Source: Treponema sp.
GTDB taxonomy: Bacteria > Spirochaetota > Spirochaetia > Treponematales > Breznakiellaceae
Reading direction: 5' to 3'
DNA: 36,124 nt
NCBI GenBank assembly: GCA_031276295.1
Contig: JAISNI010000038.1
Coordinates: 1 to 36,124 of the forward strand
The notes under the pieces were generated by a model that saw only the letters and a program-made list of their open reading frames with translations, did not search any database and had not been told where the DNA came from. How positions within the stretch are numbered: position 1 is the stretch's first letter; the number at the start of each line of letters is the position of its first letter. The translations under genes were made by a program, and so were the position numbers. Of this stretch, positions 26,140-32,296 are shown in pieces.

Positions 26140-26694
26140 TTACGATTCCTGAGCCCCGCCTTCCGCCTTCTTATCGGCAACAGCCTTTACCGTGCGTACC
26201 AGTCTGGCATTAACATCGTTAAGGGCGGCGGCTAAATTCCGTACAGGGCCGTTCATAACGGACATAAGCATAGAAATAAGGTCCAGCCTGCCAGGAAGTT
26301 TGGAAAACGCTTCTATCTGTTTACCATCGTAAACCATATTTCCTATAAGACCGCCCTTGACATGAAGAACCGGCGCTTCTCTAGTAAATTCAAAGAGAAG
26401 TTTAGCCACTTCGTTGGAATCCTGGGGGGCGATTGTTACCGCGGTAGGCCCGGTAAGGTAATTTGAAACATTAGGAGCGGAAAGCTGCTCAAAAGCTATG
26501 CGTGCAAAGTTATTCTTTACAACCTTGAATTCGGCGTTTTTTCCCCTGAGATTTTTCCGCAGATTTGTGATCTGCTCTACGGTAAGACCGCGGTAATCCG
26601 CAAAGATAAAATCGGACGCTCTGCCGAAACTATCCTTGAGATTATTTATCGATTGTACTTTGACATCCTGTATTTTTTTGGCAACTATGGCCAT
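26140..26694 (-). CDS. rplJ: 50S ribosomal protein L10
   Basis: The 184-aa stalk base protein anchors L7/L12 dimers to 23S rRNA. The N-terminal RNA-binding domain is clear (FIFADYRGLTVEQITNLRKN, LRGKNAEFKVVKNNFARIAF, LTGPTAVTI), and the C-terminal helix (about residues 145-175, RNLAAALNDVNARLVRTVKA) provides L12 binding sites. ATG 26694 is preceded by AAAGGAG. In many bacteria L10 with L12 represses its own mRNA by binding the leader; the spacer here has a stem at 26757-26799 that could serve this. Confidence 0.96.
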   Translation of the reverse strand: MAIVAKKIQDVKVQSINNLKDSFGRASDFIFADYRGLTVEQITNLRKNLRGKNAEFKVVKNNFARIAFEQLSAPNVSNYLTGPTAVTIAPQDSNEVAKLLFEFTREAPVLHVKGGLIGNMVYDGKQIEAFSKLPGRLDLISMLMSVMNGPVRNLAAALNDVNARLVRTVKAVADKKAEGGAQES

Positions 26695-26756
26695 TCTCTA
26701 CTCCTTTAATAAAGGTATCTTTCAAGACCTTCTCTATCAGGTTCTTAAGACACCGC

Positions 26757-26799
26757 GGATAAACGGACTAAAGCCCGCCATACTGTGGTCCGCTTATTC
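26757..26799 (-). promoter_or_regulatory. Stem across the rplA stop codon and rplJ leader
   Basis: Bases 26757-26768 and 26788-26799 are 12-base inverted repeats with ten identical positions; in the mRNA (minus strand) one of the two differences is a G-U pair. The first strand includes the rplA stop codon. It may form part of an L10-binding leader or an mRNA processing site. Confidence 0.4.
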
Positions 26800-27474
26800 T
26801 CCGTCCTTGACGGCAACCCACACCCCAGGCCCCATAGTTGAAGACACCGAAACGGTCTGGATGAATTCACCTTTGGCATCAACCGGGCGTTTCCTCTTAA
26901 TTTCCGTTACCACAGCCTCAACGTTCTCGGCGATTTTTTCCGATTCCATAGAAACCTTTCCAACCGCCAGATGAACCACCCCGGTTTTGTCCGCACGGAA
27001 TTCAACACGGCCCTTTTTCAGTTCCGCAAGCGCGGTTTTTAAATCGAAGGTAACGGTTCCCGTCTTCGGGTTAGGCATAAGGCCGCGCCGCCCAAGAATC
27101 ATACCCAGCTTACCGACATCCTTCATCATATCAGGAGTCGCAACGGCAATATCAAAATCGAGCCAACCGCCCTTGATCTTTTCGATAAGGTCTTCCGCTC
27201 CTATATAGGTAGCACCGGCTTCCTGGGCTTCTTTCTCTTTTTCGGCCTTGCAGAATACCAGTACCTTTTTTTCACCCCGAAACTGATGAGGCAGCACGAC
27301 GGTATCCCGGACAGACTGGCTCTTTTTCATATTGAGTTTGACCGAAATATCTACAGTCTCATCAAATTTGGCGGCGGCCATTGACTTTACCAGACCCAGA
27401 GCCTCCCCTAAATCATAATACGTTGCGGCGTTGTACTTCTTAACACTCTCCCGGTATTTTTTTCCACGTATCAT
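26794..27474 (-). CDS. rplA: 50S ribosomal protein L1
   Basis: The 226-aa L1 protein binds 23S rRNA at the tRNA exit side and, in many bacteria, represses translation of the L11-L1 mRNA. Family landmarks are [60 protein letters not shown] with [10 protein letters not shown], and [19 protein letters not shown]. Length is normal. The start ATG (27474) overlaps the rplK stop as ATGA, so the two genes are translationally coupled, with GGTGG in the rplK end as ribosome binding site. Confidence 0.97.
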   Translation of the reverse strand: MIRGKKYRESVKKYNAATYYDLGEALGLVKSMAAAKFDETVDISVKLNMKKSQSVRDTVVLPHQFRGEKKVLVFCKAEKEKEAQEAGATYIGAEDLIEKIKGGWLDFDIAVATPDMMKDVGKLGMILGRRGLMPNPKTGTVTFDLKTALAELKKGRVEFRADKTGVVHLAVGKVSMESEKIAENVEAVVTEIKRKRPVDAKGEFIQTVSVSSTMGPGVWVAVKDGE

Positions 27475-27902
27475 TTTTCCACCTCGACTCCCATAGACCG
27501 GGCCGTACCGGCAATTATCTTCATGGCACCTTCCAGATCGATAGCCGAAAGATCGGCCATTTTCTGCCGGGCAATATCCTCAAGTTTTGCCCTGGAAAGT
27601 TTGCCTACCTTGGTTTTATGCGATTCTCCTGAACCTTTTTCTATACCTACGGCTTTCTTTATAAGCACCGGCGCCGGAGGCGTCTTGAGTATAAAAGTAA
27701 AGGTCTTATCCGCGTACACCGTGATCAGCACAGGGATAATAAGCCCCGTTTCCATATTCTTTGTCCTCTCGTTGAATTGCAGGACAAACTGGGGCGCGCT
27801 TACACCGTGAGGGCCAAGCGCAGGGCCTACGGGCGGAGCGGGCGTCGCCTTACCCGCAGGACACTGGAGCTTGACCATAGCGGCAATTTTCTTCTTAGCC
27901 AT
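27471..27902 (-). CDS. rplK: 50S ribosomal protein L11
   Basis: The 143-aa L11 protein forms the GTPase-associated centre with 23S rRNA. It shows [20 protein letters not shown] then [19 protein letters not shown] (N-terminal domain), [20 protein letters not shown], and the C-terminal RNA-binding end [18 protein letters not shown]. The frame is open further upstream to 27968, but MAKKKIAAM at 27902 has AGGAAGGAAG directly before it and matches the family start. It overlaps rplA by four bases and follows nusG by about 100 bases. Confidence 0.97.
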   Translation of the reverse strand: MAKKKIAAMVKLQCPAGKATPAPPVGPALGPHGVSAPQFVLQFNERTKNMETGLIIPVLITVYADKTFTFILKTPPAPVLIKKAVGIEKGSGESHKTKVGKLSRAKLEDIARQKMADLSAIDLEGAMKIIAGTARSMGVEVEK

Positions 27903-28005
27903 TTCTTCCTTCCTTTGTGGTCTTACCGGCGGCAACCGGCATAGCGAGGATATAACCCCCTCCCACATTTATTCAAATAAAAATAAATTCATTACTTCTT
28001 TAATC

Positions 28006-28563
28006 TTACAGTTTTTCTACCTGTAAGAGATCAACCTCTACCGGGGTATTACGCCCGAAGATGCCGACCATTACCTTTATCTTATTCTTTTCCTGATTAA
28101 CTTCGTCTATAATACCGGTAAACGACTCAAAGGGACCGTCAATTATCTTGACCTGTTCCCCTACGGCAAAAGTCTGCCGCGCCCGTGTCGGACGCTCTCC
28201 CTTAATCTCCCCGGTTTTTTGAAAAATAGCCCGCGCATCGTCAGGATTGAGGGGATCGGGCTTGCGTTCGTTGGTACTCCCCAGGAAACCGGTAACGCCC
28301 TGTATCTTTTTGATCTTTGAACAGACGATTTTCCAGCCTATATCGGGCAGGTCCATTTCGACAAGAATATAGCCGGGGAGGAATTTCCGGGTCTGGGTAC
28401 GTTTCTTGCCGTCCTTGACTTCCACCACTTCTTCATGGGGCACTTTTACATCCCGCACGATTTCTTTTTCGAGTTCCCCGCTCTCCAGCATCATGTGGAG
28501 CGTCTTTTCAATTTTATTTTCGTATCCTGAATAGGTATGAAGAACATACCAAGCTGTGGCCAT
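28006..28563 (-). CDS. nusG: Transcription termination/antitermination factor NusG
   Basis: This 185-aa protein binds RNA polymerase and links it to Rho or to the ribosome. The NGN domain is visible (ATAWYVLHTYSGYENKIEKT, RKFLPGYILVEMDLPDIGW, VTGFLGS) and the C-terminal KOW domain starts FAVGEQVKIIDGPFESFTGI and ends PVEVDLLQVEKL. Length is normal. Its ribosome binding site (AAAGGG) sits immediately after a perfect 11-bp hairpin at 28575-28606, which could influence translation. Confidence 0.97.
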   Translation of the reverse strand: MATAWYVLHTYSGYENKIEKTLHMMLESGELEKEIVRDVKVPHEEVVEVKDGKKRTQTRKFLPGYILVEMDLPDIGWKIVCSKIKKIQGVTGFLGSTNERKPDPLNPDDARAIFQKTGEIKGERPTRARQTFAVGEQVKIIDGPFESFTGIIDEVNQEKNKIKVMVGIFGRNTPVEVDLLQVEKL

Positions 28564-28574
28564 ATTTTCCCTTT

Positions 28575-28606
28575 ACCGGAAAATTAAAGGCATTGAATTT
28601 TCCGGT
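28575..28606 (-). promoter_or_regulatory. Perfect hairpin directly before the nusG ribosome binding site
   Basis: ACCGGAAAATT (28575-28585) and AATTTTCCGGT (28596-28606) are exact 11-bp inverted repeats with a 10-base loop, located between secE and nusG. The stem ends 11 bases before the nusG ATG (28563) and abuts AAAGGG. No T-run follows the stem in the direction of transcription, so a role in translation or mRNA processing is more likely than termination. Confidence 0.6.
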
Positions 28607-28652
28607 TTTTAAGCAGATAAACCAAATTCAAGCCCTGATTGGAGCGGAATTC

Positions 28653-28832
28653 TTAAAACAGAGTCTGCACCCCAAGCAACAAAATTACATCTACCAGACC
28701 TAAAACCGCAGCAATAATAACGGTAGAAACAATCACGACCTTAACGGAACTGACCACATCTTCTCTGCTGGGCCAGACAACTTTCCTGAGTTCACCGTAG
28801 GATTCTTTTACAAACTGAACAAGTTTGTTCAT
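28653..28832 (-). CDS. secE: Preprotein translocase subunit SecE
   Basis: A 59-aa protein is encoded between nusG and tRNA-Trp: it starts MNKLVQFVKESYGELRKVVW, continues PSREDVVSSVKVVIVSTVII and ends LLLGVQTLF. The amphipathic N-terminal helix with the conserved 'ELRKVxWPSRxD' motif, followed by a single membrane helix (about residues 33-55), is diagnostic of SecE, the clamp subunit of the SecYEG channel. ATG at 28832 has AGAGG upstream. Position next to nusG is the usual one in bacteria. Confidence 0.96.
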   Translation of the reverse strand: MNKLVQFVKESYGELRKVVWPSREDVVSSVKVVIVSTVIIAAVLGLVDVILLLGVQTLF

Positions 28833-28923
28833 GTAAACCTCTTTTATTTGAAGGGCTTATGGTATCAAACAAAAACAGGCCGGACATTTTCGATTCCTGC
28901 CCGGAATCGCCCTTCTTCTATCA

Positions 28924-28996
28924 CAGGCCAGGTAGGAATCGAACCCACGACGTTCGGTTTTGGAGACCGATACTCTACCAATTGAGCTACTGGCCT
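28924..28996 (-). tRNA. trnW: tRNA-Trp (CCA anticodon)
   Basis: The cloverleaf is complete on the minus strand: acceptor AGGCCAG/CTGGCCT, D-arm with GCTCAATTGGTAGAGT, anticodon loop CTCCAAA, and T-arm GTGGGTTCGATTCCTAC. The discriminator base is G, as expected for tRNA-Trp. The 3' CCA is not encoded. It lies between rpmG and secE. Confidence 0.95.
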
Positions 28997-29010
28997 AAAT
29001 CTTGCGGACA

Positions 29011-29184
29011 TTACTTGATCTTCGTTTCCTTATGCGGGGTATGTTTCCGGTCAAAAGGACAGTATTTATTGAATTCAAGTTTTTCCTGGGTGTTCCGGCG
29101 GTTTTTGCTTGTGGTATAATTTTTCCGCTTGCATACACTGCACTGAAGGGCAACGAGTTCTACTACCTGTTTTTTGCTTGCCAT
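29011..29184 (-). CDS. rpmG: 50S ribosomal protein L33
   Basis: This 57-aa protein ([20 protein letters not shown], then [11 protein letters not shown] and [16 protein letters not shown]) is ribosomal protein L33. It carries the first Cys pair (CSVC), but the second pair reads CPFD, so one of four zinc-type cysteines is replaced by Asp. Start at ATG 29184 has GGAGG upstream; the longer frame to 29202 begins before that site. It is enclosed by tRNA-Thr and tRNA-Trp, so all three are probably cut from one transcript. Confidence 0.93.
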   Translation of the reverse strand: MASKKQVVELVALQCSVCKRKNYTTSKNRRNTQEKLEFNKYCPFDRKHTPHKETKIK

Positions 29185-29246
29185 ATATCCTCCATAATTC
29201 ACGTTTAAGTTAGACAGAAAGCTAAAAACACTTTCCGTTTTCCCTC

Positions 29247-29319
29247 AGCCCTCGAACGGAATCGAACCGTTGACCTTATCCTTACCATGGATATGCTCTA
29301 CCGACTGAGCTACAAGGGC
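29247..29319 (-). tRNA. trnT: tRNA-Thr (GGT anticodon)
   Basis: On the minus strand the acceptor GCCCTTG pairs with CGAGGGC, the D-arm is GCTCAGTCGGTAGAGC, the anticodon stem-loop is ATCC ATGGTAA GGAT with GGT in the anticodon position, and the T-arm is AACGGTTCGATTCCGTT. CCA is not encoded. It is the first gene of the tRNA/ribosomal protein/polymerase cluster. Confidence 0.95.
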
Positions 29320-29327
29320 CTGACCGT

Positions 29328-29355
29328 ATTTTAAAGAAATCGCCTAAAATTTCAA
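29328..29355 (-). promoter_or_regulatory. Promoter of the tRNA-Thr / rpmG / secE-nusG cluster
   Basis: On the minus strand TTGAAA (29350-29355) and TAAAAT (29328-29333) are 16 bases apart. Transcription would begin near 29321, only a couple of bases before the mature tRNA-Thr end. An A/T-rich inverted repeat (TTGATA/TATCAA, 29381-29395) lies just upstream. Confidence 0.5.
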
Positions 29356-29469
29356 TTTTTATAGACACCTTTAATATATTTTGATAAAATATCAATAAAC
29401 GGTTTTTTGGTCAAGAGGGTTTTCCGGCAAACCGGTAAAAACTTATAATAAAGATTCCGGTTTATTCAA

Positions 29470-29537
29470 GGGGGCTCCTTGGGGCGGTTCAATCCTTATG
29501 CGGGTAATGGCGGTTTAACACCCCGGAGCTTGCCCCC
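29470..29537 (+). other. Candidate structured RNA element
   Basis: GGGG (29470-29473) pairs with CCCC (33-36 or 34-37 of 29500s), GCTCC (29474-29478) with GGAGC (29525-29529), and GGGG (29481-29484) with CCCC (29521-29524), giving a 13-bp interrupted stem closed by a loop of about 36 bases. It lies upstream of the deoD promoter, so it would be in a separate short transcript or act at DNA level. I do not recognise a known RNA family. Confidence 0.35.
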
Positions 29538-29652
29538 GGATTCTTCACGGTTCCCTCCCGGATATTCTGGTACGGTTGAAGATGCGCCGAAACGGATTGA
29601 CAGAGTTGCTGCATGACTGGTCCAAAAATTGCCGGTTTGAACTACACATCTC

Positions 29653-29681
29653 TTGCCTTGAATCGGGAATCTGCCTATAAT
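29653..29681 (+). promoter_or_regulatory. Promoter of deoD
   Basis: TTGCCT (29653-29658) and TATAAT (29676-29681) are 17 bases apart; AGGAG at 29690-29694 and ATG 29704 follow. The leader would be only about 15 bases. Confidence 0.6.
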
Positions 29682-29703
29682 TAGTATACAGGAGCGGTTA
29701 TCT

Positions 29704-30444
29704 ATGTCTATTCATATTGAAGCTAAAGAGGGGGAAATTGCCGAGGTTATTCTGCTGCCCGGCGATCCCCTGAGGGCTCAATTTATTGCCGAGAATTTTC
29801 TGGAAGGGGCGGTACAGTACACCGGTGTGCGGAATATCCTGGGTTTTACGGGTCTCTATAAGGGCAAGAAGGTGTCCGTGCAGGGAACGGGTATGGGCAT
29901 ACCTTCTATTTCTATCTATGTGAATGAACTTTTTCGTGATTACGGGGTTAAGAAAGCTATCAGGATAGGAACGGCCGGCTCTATTCAGGAGGATATAAAG
30001 CTGCGGGACCTGGTTATCGCCATGTCCGCCTGTACCGATTCCGCGGTGAACAGTGTCCGTTTCGGCGGCCGTAGCTATGCGCCTACGGCAAGTTTCGGGC
30101 TGCTTAAAACCGCCTACGAAACAGCCCTTGCGCGCGGCTGGCAGCCGAAAGTCGGCCCTGTCGTATCCACGGATATGTTCTACGCCGATGATCCCGACGA
30201 ATGGAAGCTGTGGACGCGTTTCGGGTGCCTGGCACTGGAAATGGAATCCGCGGAACTCTACACCCTGGCGGCAAAGTACGGGCGTGAAGCCCTGTGCCTG
30301 CTTACGATCTCCGACAGCCTTATCACCCACGAACTTACCACGGCGGAAGAGCGCCGGAAGAGCTTTACCCGCATGATAGAGGTGGCCCTGGATACGGCGG
30401 TTTCCGTGCAGGAGCCCGCGGAGCTTTGCTCCAAAACCGTATAG
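29704..30444 (+). CDS. deoD: Purine-nucleoside phosphorylase (DeoD type)
   Basis: This 246-aa enzyme cleaves purine (deoxy)nucleosides with phosphate to free base and (deoxy)ribose 1-phosphate, serving purine salvage. Family motifs are [19 protein letters not shown] (phosphate site), [55 protein letters not shown] with the ribose-binding Met-Glu-Ser, and LLTISDSL with the purine-contacting Asp. Length and order match hexameric DeoD rather than the trimeric PNP. ATG 29704 has AGGAG at 29690-29694. It appears to be transcribed alone from 29653-29681, with a hairpin at 30493-30522 downstream. Confidence 0.95.
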   Translation: MSIHIEAKEGEIAEVILLPGDPLRAQFIAENFLEGAVQYTGVRNILGFTGLYKGKKVSVQGTGMGIPSISIYVNELFRDYGVKKAIRIGTAGSIQEDIKLRDLVIAMSACTDSAVNSVRFGGRSYAPTASFGLLKTAYETALARGWQPKVGPVVSTDMFYADDPDEWKLWTRFGCLALEMESAELYTLAAKYGREALCLLTISDSLITHELTTAEERRKSFTRMIEVALDTAVSVQEPAELCSKTV

Positions 30445-30492
30445 AATTCACCAGCAGGCCGTTATAACAATGGCGTTGTCGGGGGTAGCGGA

Positions 30493-30522
30493 AAAGCCGG
30501 CAAACCTTGGTTTGCCGGCTTT
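30493..30522 (+). terminator. Strong hairpin after deoD
   Basis: AAAGCCGGCAAACC (30493-30506) and GGTTTGCCGGCTTT (30509-30522) are perfect 14-bp inverted repeats with a 2-base spacer, 48 bases after the deoD stop. Only three T residues end the stem, so it is an imperfect terminator that could work in both directions. Confidence 0.5.
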
Positions 30523-30527
30523 GGAGC

Positions 30528-30640
30528 GAAGGGGGGCCGGCGAGGAAAGTATGCACTTCCGGGAAGGGAGTTTTGCGTAGCAAAACTCCGGTAAGCAAAA
30601 AACACGCAGTGTTTTTTGCGGTGGAAACAGGCCCCCCTTC
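30528..30640. repeat. 113-bp nested-hairpin element
   Basis: An outer stem GAAGGGGGGCC (30528-30538) pairs exactly with GGCCCCCCTTC (30630-30640). Inside are two perfect hairpins with 3-base loops: GGAGTTTTGC (30567-30576) with GCAAAACTCC (30580-30589), and GCAAAAAACAC (30595-30605) with GTGTTTTTTGC (30609-30619). The plan resembles the element at 672-822, though the sequences differ. Confidence 0.65.
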
Positions 30641-30651
30641 CCCTTTATAAT
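30622..30651 (+). promoter_or_regulatory. Possible promoter of the 130-aa unknown gene
   Basis: TGGAAA (30622-30627) and a perfect TATAAT (30646-30651) are 18 bases apart. The -35 lies within the right end of the nested-hairpin element, so the element may provide or modulate the promoter. Confidence 0.4.
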
Positions 30652-30675
30652 GTATTGCAACGAGGAGGAGTTATT

Positions 30676-31068
30676 ATGAGTATTTTAAGTTACCTTGAGA
30701 CCGCGCCGCTTTCCAGTATTACCAAATATTCAGGCAATCCTCCAAAGGATGCGGTTCCCTTTACCGGTTTTCCCCGGCAGCATCCCTCGGAAAAAGGAAA
30801 GCTCATCCTCATCTATGATCCGCTGGGGGCGAATCCGGCGGTGCTGGAATTCAAATTGGACGACGTGCTTTACGTGGAGGAGATACATTCGGCGGTTACC
30901 GAAGCCGGCGAGGGCGTGCCTCTGGTAAAGCTGTGGATACGGAAGGGCGCTCACGGTGTGATTATTGAGCCTTTTGAGGCATCGGATCCCGCGTCGGCCA
31001 CCCGGAAGATTGCCGATATTCGGGAGCGTTTCTTTACGCAGCGTCCGGTTTCGGCTGACCGTGTCTGA
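30676..31068 (+). CDS. Conserved-looking protein of unknown function
   Basis: I do not recognise this 130-aa protein. It begins MSILSYLETAPLSSITKYSG and is a soluble protein with no signal peptide or membrane helix. The centre (KGKLILIYDPLGANPAVLEF, then KLDDVLYVEEIHSAVTEAG) and VKLWIRKGAHGVIIEPFEV-like strands suggest a small beta-rich fold. ATG 30676 has a strong ribosome binding site (GGAGGAG), which favours it over the upstream start at 30616. It is 24 bases upstream of the AmrS-type radical SAM gene and is probably co-transcribed with it, so a linked function is possible but unproven. Confidence 0.75.
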   Translation: MSILSYLETAPLSSITKYSGNPPKDAVPFTGFPRQHPSEKGKLILIYDPLGANPAVLEFKLDDVLYVEEIHSAVTEAGEGVPLVKLWIRKGAHGVIIEPFEASDPASATRKIADIRERFFTQRPVSADRV

Positions 31069-31092
31069 CAGGCTTACCGTGGTAAACCGGGG

Positions 31093-32130
31093 ATGAAGAC
31101 GGCGCGGTATTACGGCGTTCTTGCCCCTGCCGAGGCCTCTTCCCCAGGCGGAGGGCGGGTTATTGAATGCAGGCTCTGTCCCCGGCGCTGCCGGATTGCG
31201 GACGGGGACGCGGGCACCTGCAAGGTACGGGAGAACCGAGGCGGGAAAATGCTGCTTCCCTCCTACGGTTTTATTACGGCCCTTGCCGTGGATCCCATTG
31301 AAAAGAAACCGCTCTACCATTTTAGGCCCGGGACGGGTATACTTTCGGCGGGTTTTGCGCTCTGCAACCTCCGATGCCCTTTCTGCCAGAATTGGGAAAT
31401 TTCCCAAAAAACAGATGTACGGGGGCGTTTTTATACACCTGAAGAGCTTATCGGGGAGGTGGAAGCAGGCGGATGCGCCCAGATTGCCTATACCTATTCG
31501 GAGCCGCTTATTCACAGCGAGTACCTCTGTAACTGCATGGCCCTGGCGCATGAACGCGGTATTGCCAATGTCCTGGTGAGTAACGGCTGCGTCAACAGAG
31601 AAGCTGCGGAGGATGTGCTGGCCCTTACCGATGCCGCCAATATAGACCTGAAATGTTTTTCCGAAGAGACTTATAGCCGTGTGCTTGGCGGGAATCTTGA
31701 AACGGTGTGTCAATTTATCGGGAAGTGCCTTGAATTGGGCGTACACCTGGAACTGACGACCCTTATTGTTCCCGGCCTTAACGACAGCCCTGAAGAAATT
31801 GACCGGTGTATTGAATTTATCGCCGCCTTTGAAGCCGCGTCCCCCGTTCCCTGGCATTTATCTGCGTATCATCCCGCGTATAAGTGGGATGCCCCGCCGA
31901 CCGATACGGAGGAGCTTATTGAAATTGCCCGCCGCGCCCGGAAGCGGCTTGCCTATGTGTATACCGGCAATATCAGGGGCGGTCTTGAGGACACGGCCTG
32001 TCCCCGCTGCGGTAAAACACTGGTGCGCCGTAGCGGCTACCGTATAGAGAAATGCGCGCTTGTTTTAAGCGACGGCGGGAAGGGCTATACCTGCGCCCGC
32101 TGCGGAGCGCGGGCGCCCGTTGTTCCATAG
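31093..32130 (+). CDS. amrS: AmmeMemoRadiSam system radical SAM enzyme
   Basis: This 345-aa protein is a radical SAM enzyme of the PflA-like AmrS group. It has an N-terminal CRLCPRRCRI Cys cluster, DAGTCKVRENRGGKM, the substrate-site region LAVDPIEKKPLYHFRPGTGI, and the iron-sulfur motif CNLRCPFCQNW (Cys91, Cys95, Cys98; CX3CX2C). Later elements are AYTYSEPLIHSEY, NIDLKCFSEETY, TTLIVPGLNDS and WHLSAYHP. The C-terminus adds two CxxC pairs (CPRCG, CARCG), a zinc-ribbon-like end. AmrS works with AMMECR1 and Memo partners, which are not in this window. It probably forms an operon with the small unknown gene before it. The chemical product is not established from sequence. Confidence 0.88.
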   Translation: MKTARYYGVLAPAEASSPGGGRVIECRLCPRRCRIADGDAGTCKVRENRGGKMLLPSYGFITALAVDPIEKKPLYHFRPGTGILSAGFALCNLRCPFCQNWEISQKTDVRGRFYTPEELIGEVEAGGCAQIAYTYSEPLIHSEYLCNCMALAHERGIANVLVSNGCVNREAAEDVLALTDAANIDLKCFSEETYSRVLGGNLETVCQFIGKCLELGVHLELTTLIVPGLNDSPEEIDRCIEFIAAFEAASPVPWHLSAYHPAYKWDAPPTDTEELIEIARRARKRLAYVYTGNIRGGLEDTACPRCGKTLVRRSGYRIEKCALVLSDGGKGYTCARCGARAPVVP

Positions 32131-32166
32131 CGGCGGCCTACAAGCGCGGATCCGCCGTTTCGTTTT
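32131..32166 (+). terminator. Possible terminator after amrS
   Basis: CGGCGG (32131-32136) can pair with CCGCCG (32152-32157), followed by TTTCGTTTT. The loop is 15 bases and contains a competing palindrome (GCGGATCCGC). Confidence 0.4.
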
Positions 32167-32261
32167 CCGGGGCCGGAATACGGCTGCCGTTTATTGGAAC
32201 GCCGGGGAGTTCACTAACGACGTACATTTCCAGGGCGTCTTTACATTTATACGGTTTCCAC

Positions 32262-32290
32262 TTGACTTTTTATAAGCTCTTACATAGGCT
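32262..32290 (+). promoter_or_regulatory. Possible promoter of the penicillin-binding protein gene
   Basis: TTGACT (32262-32267) and a poor -10 TAGGCT (32285-32290) are 17 bases apart; an alternative -10, TATAAG, lies at 32271-32276. With the first pair, transcription would begin at about the ATG (32297) itself. Confidence 0.35.
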
Positions 32291-32296
32291 TTATAT

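Larger units (their letters stand above)
29320..29703. other. Gene-free interval between divergent tRNA-Thr and deoD
   Basis: No gene is seen in these 384 bases. They contain the tRNA promoter (29328-29355), a small CCGG-CAAA-CCGG hairpin near 29424, a lone TATAAT at 29444-29449, a longer structured element at 29470-29537, and the deoD promoter (29653-29681). Confidence 0.7.

Noticed and set aside
29320-29703. Purine riboswitch upstream of deoD
   Set aside because: No purine-aptamer core sequences are visible, and the likely promoter at 29653-29681 leaves a leader of only about 15 bases.
30730-31857. 375-codon minus-strand open frame
   Set aside because: It is antisense to the 130-aa gene and to amrS, both of which have better support (ribosome binding site; radical SAM motif).
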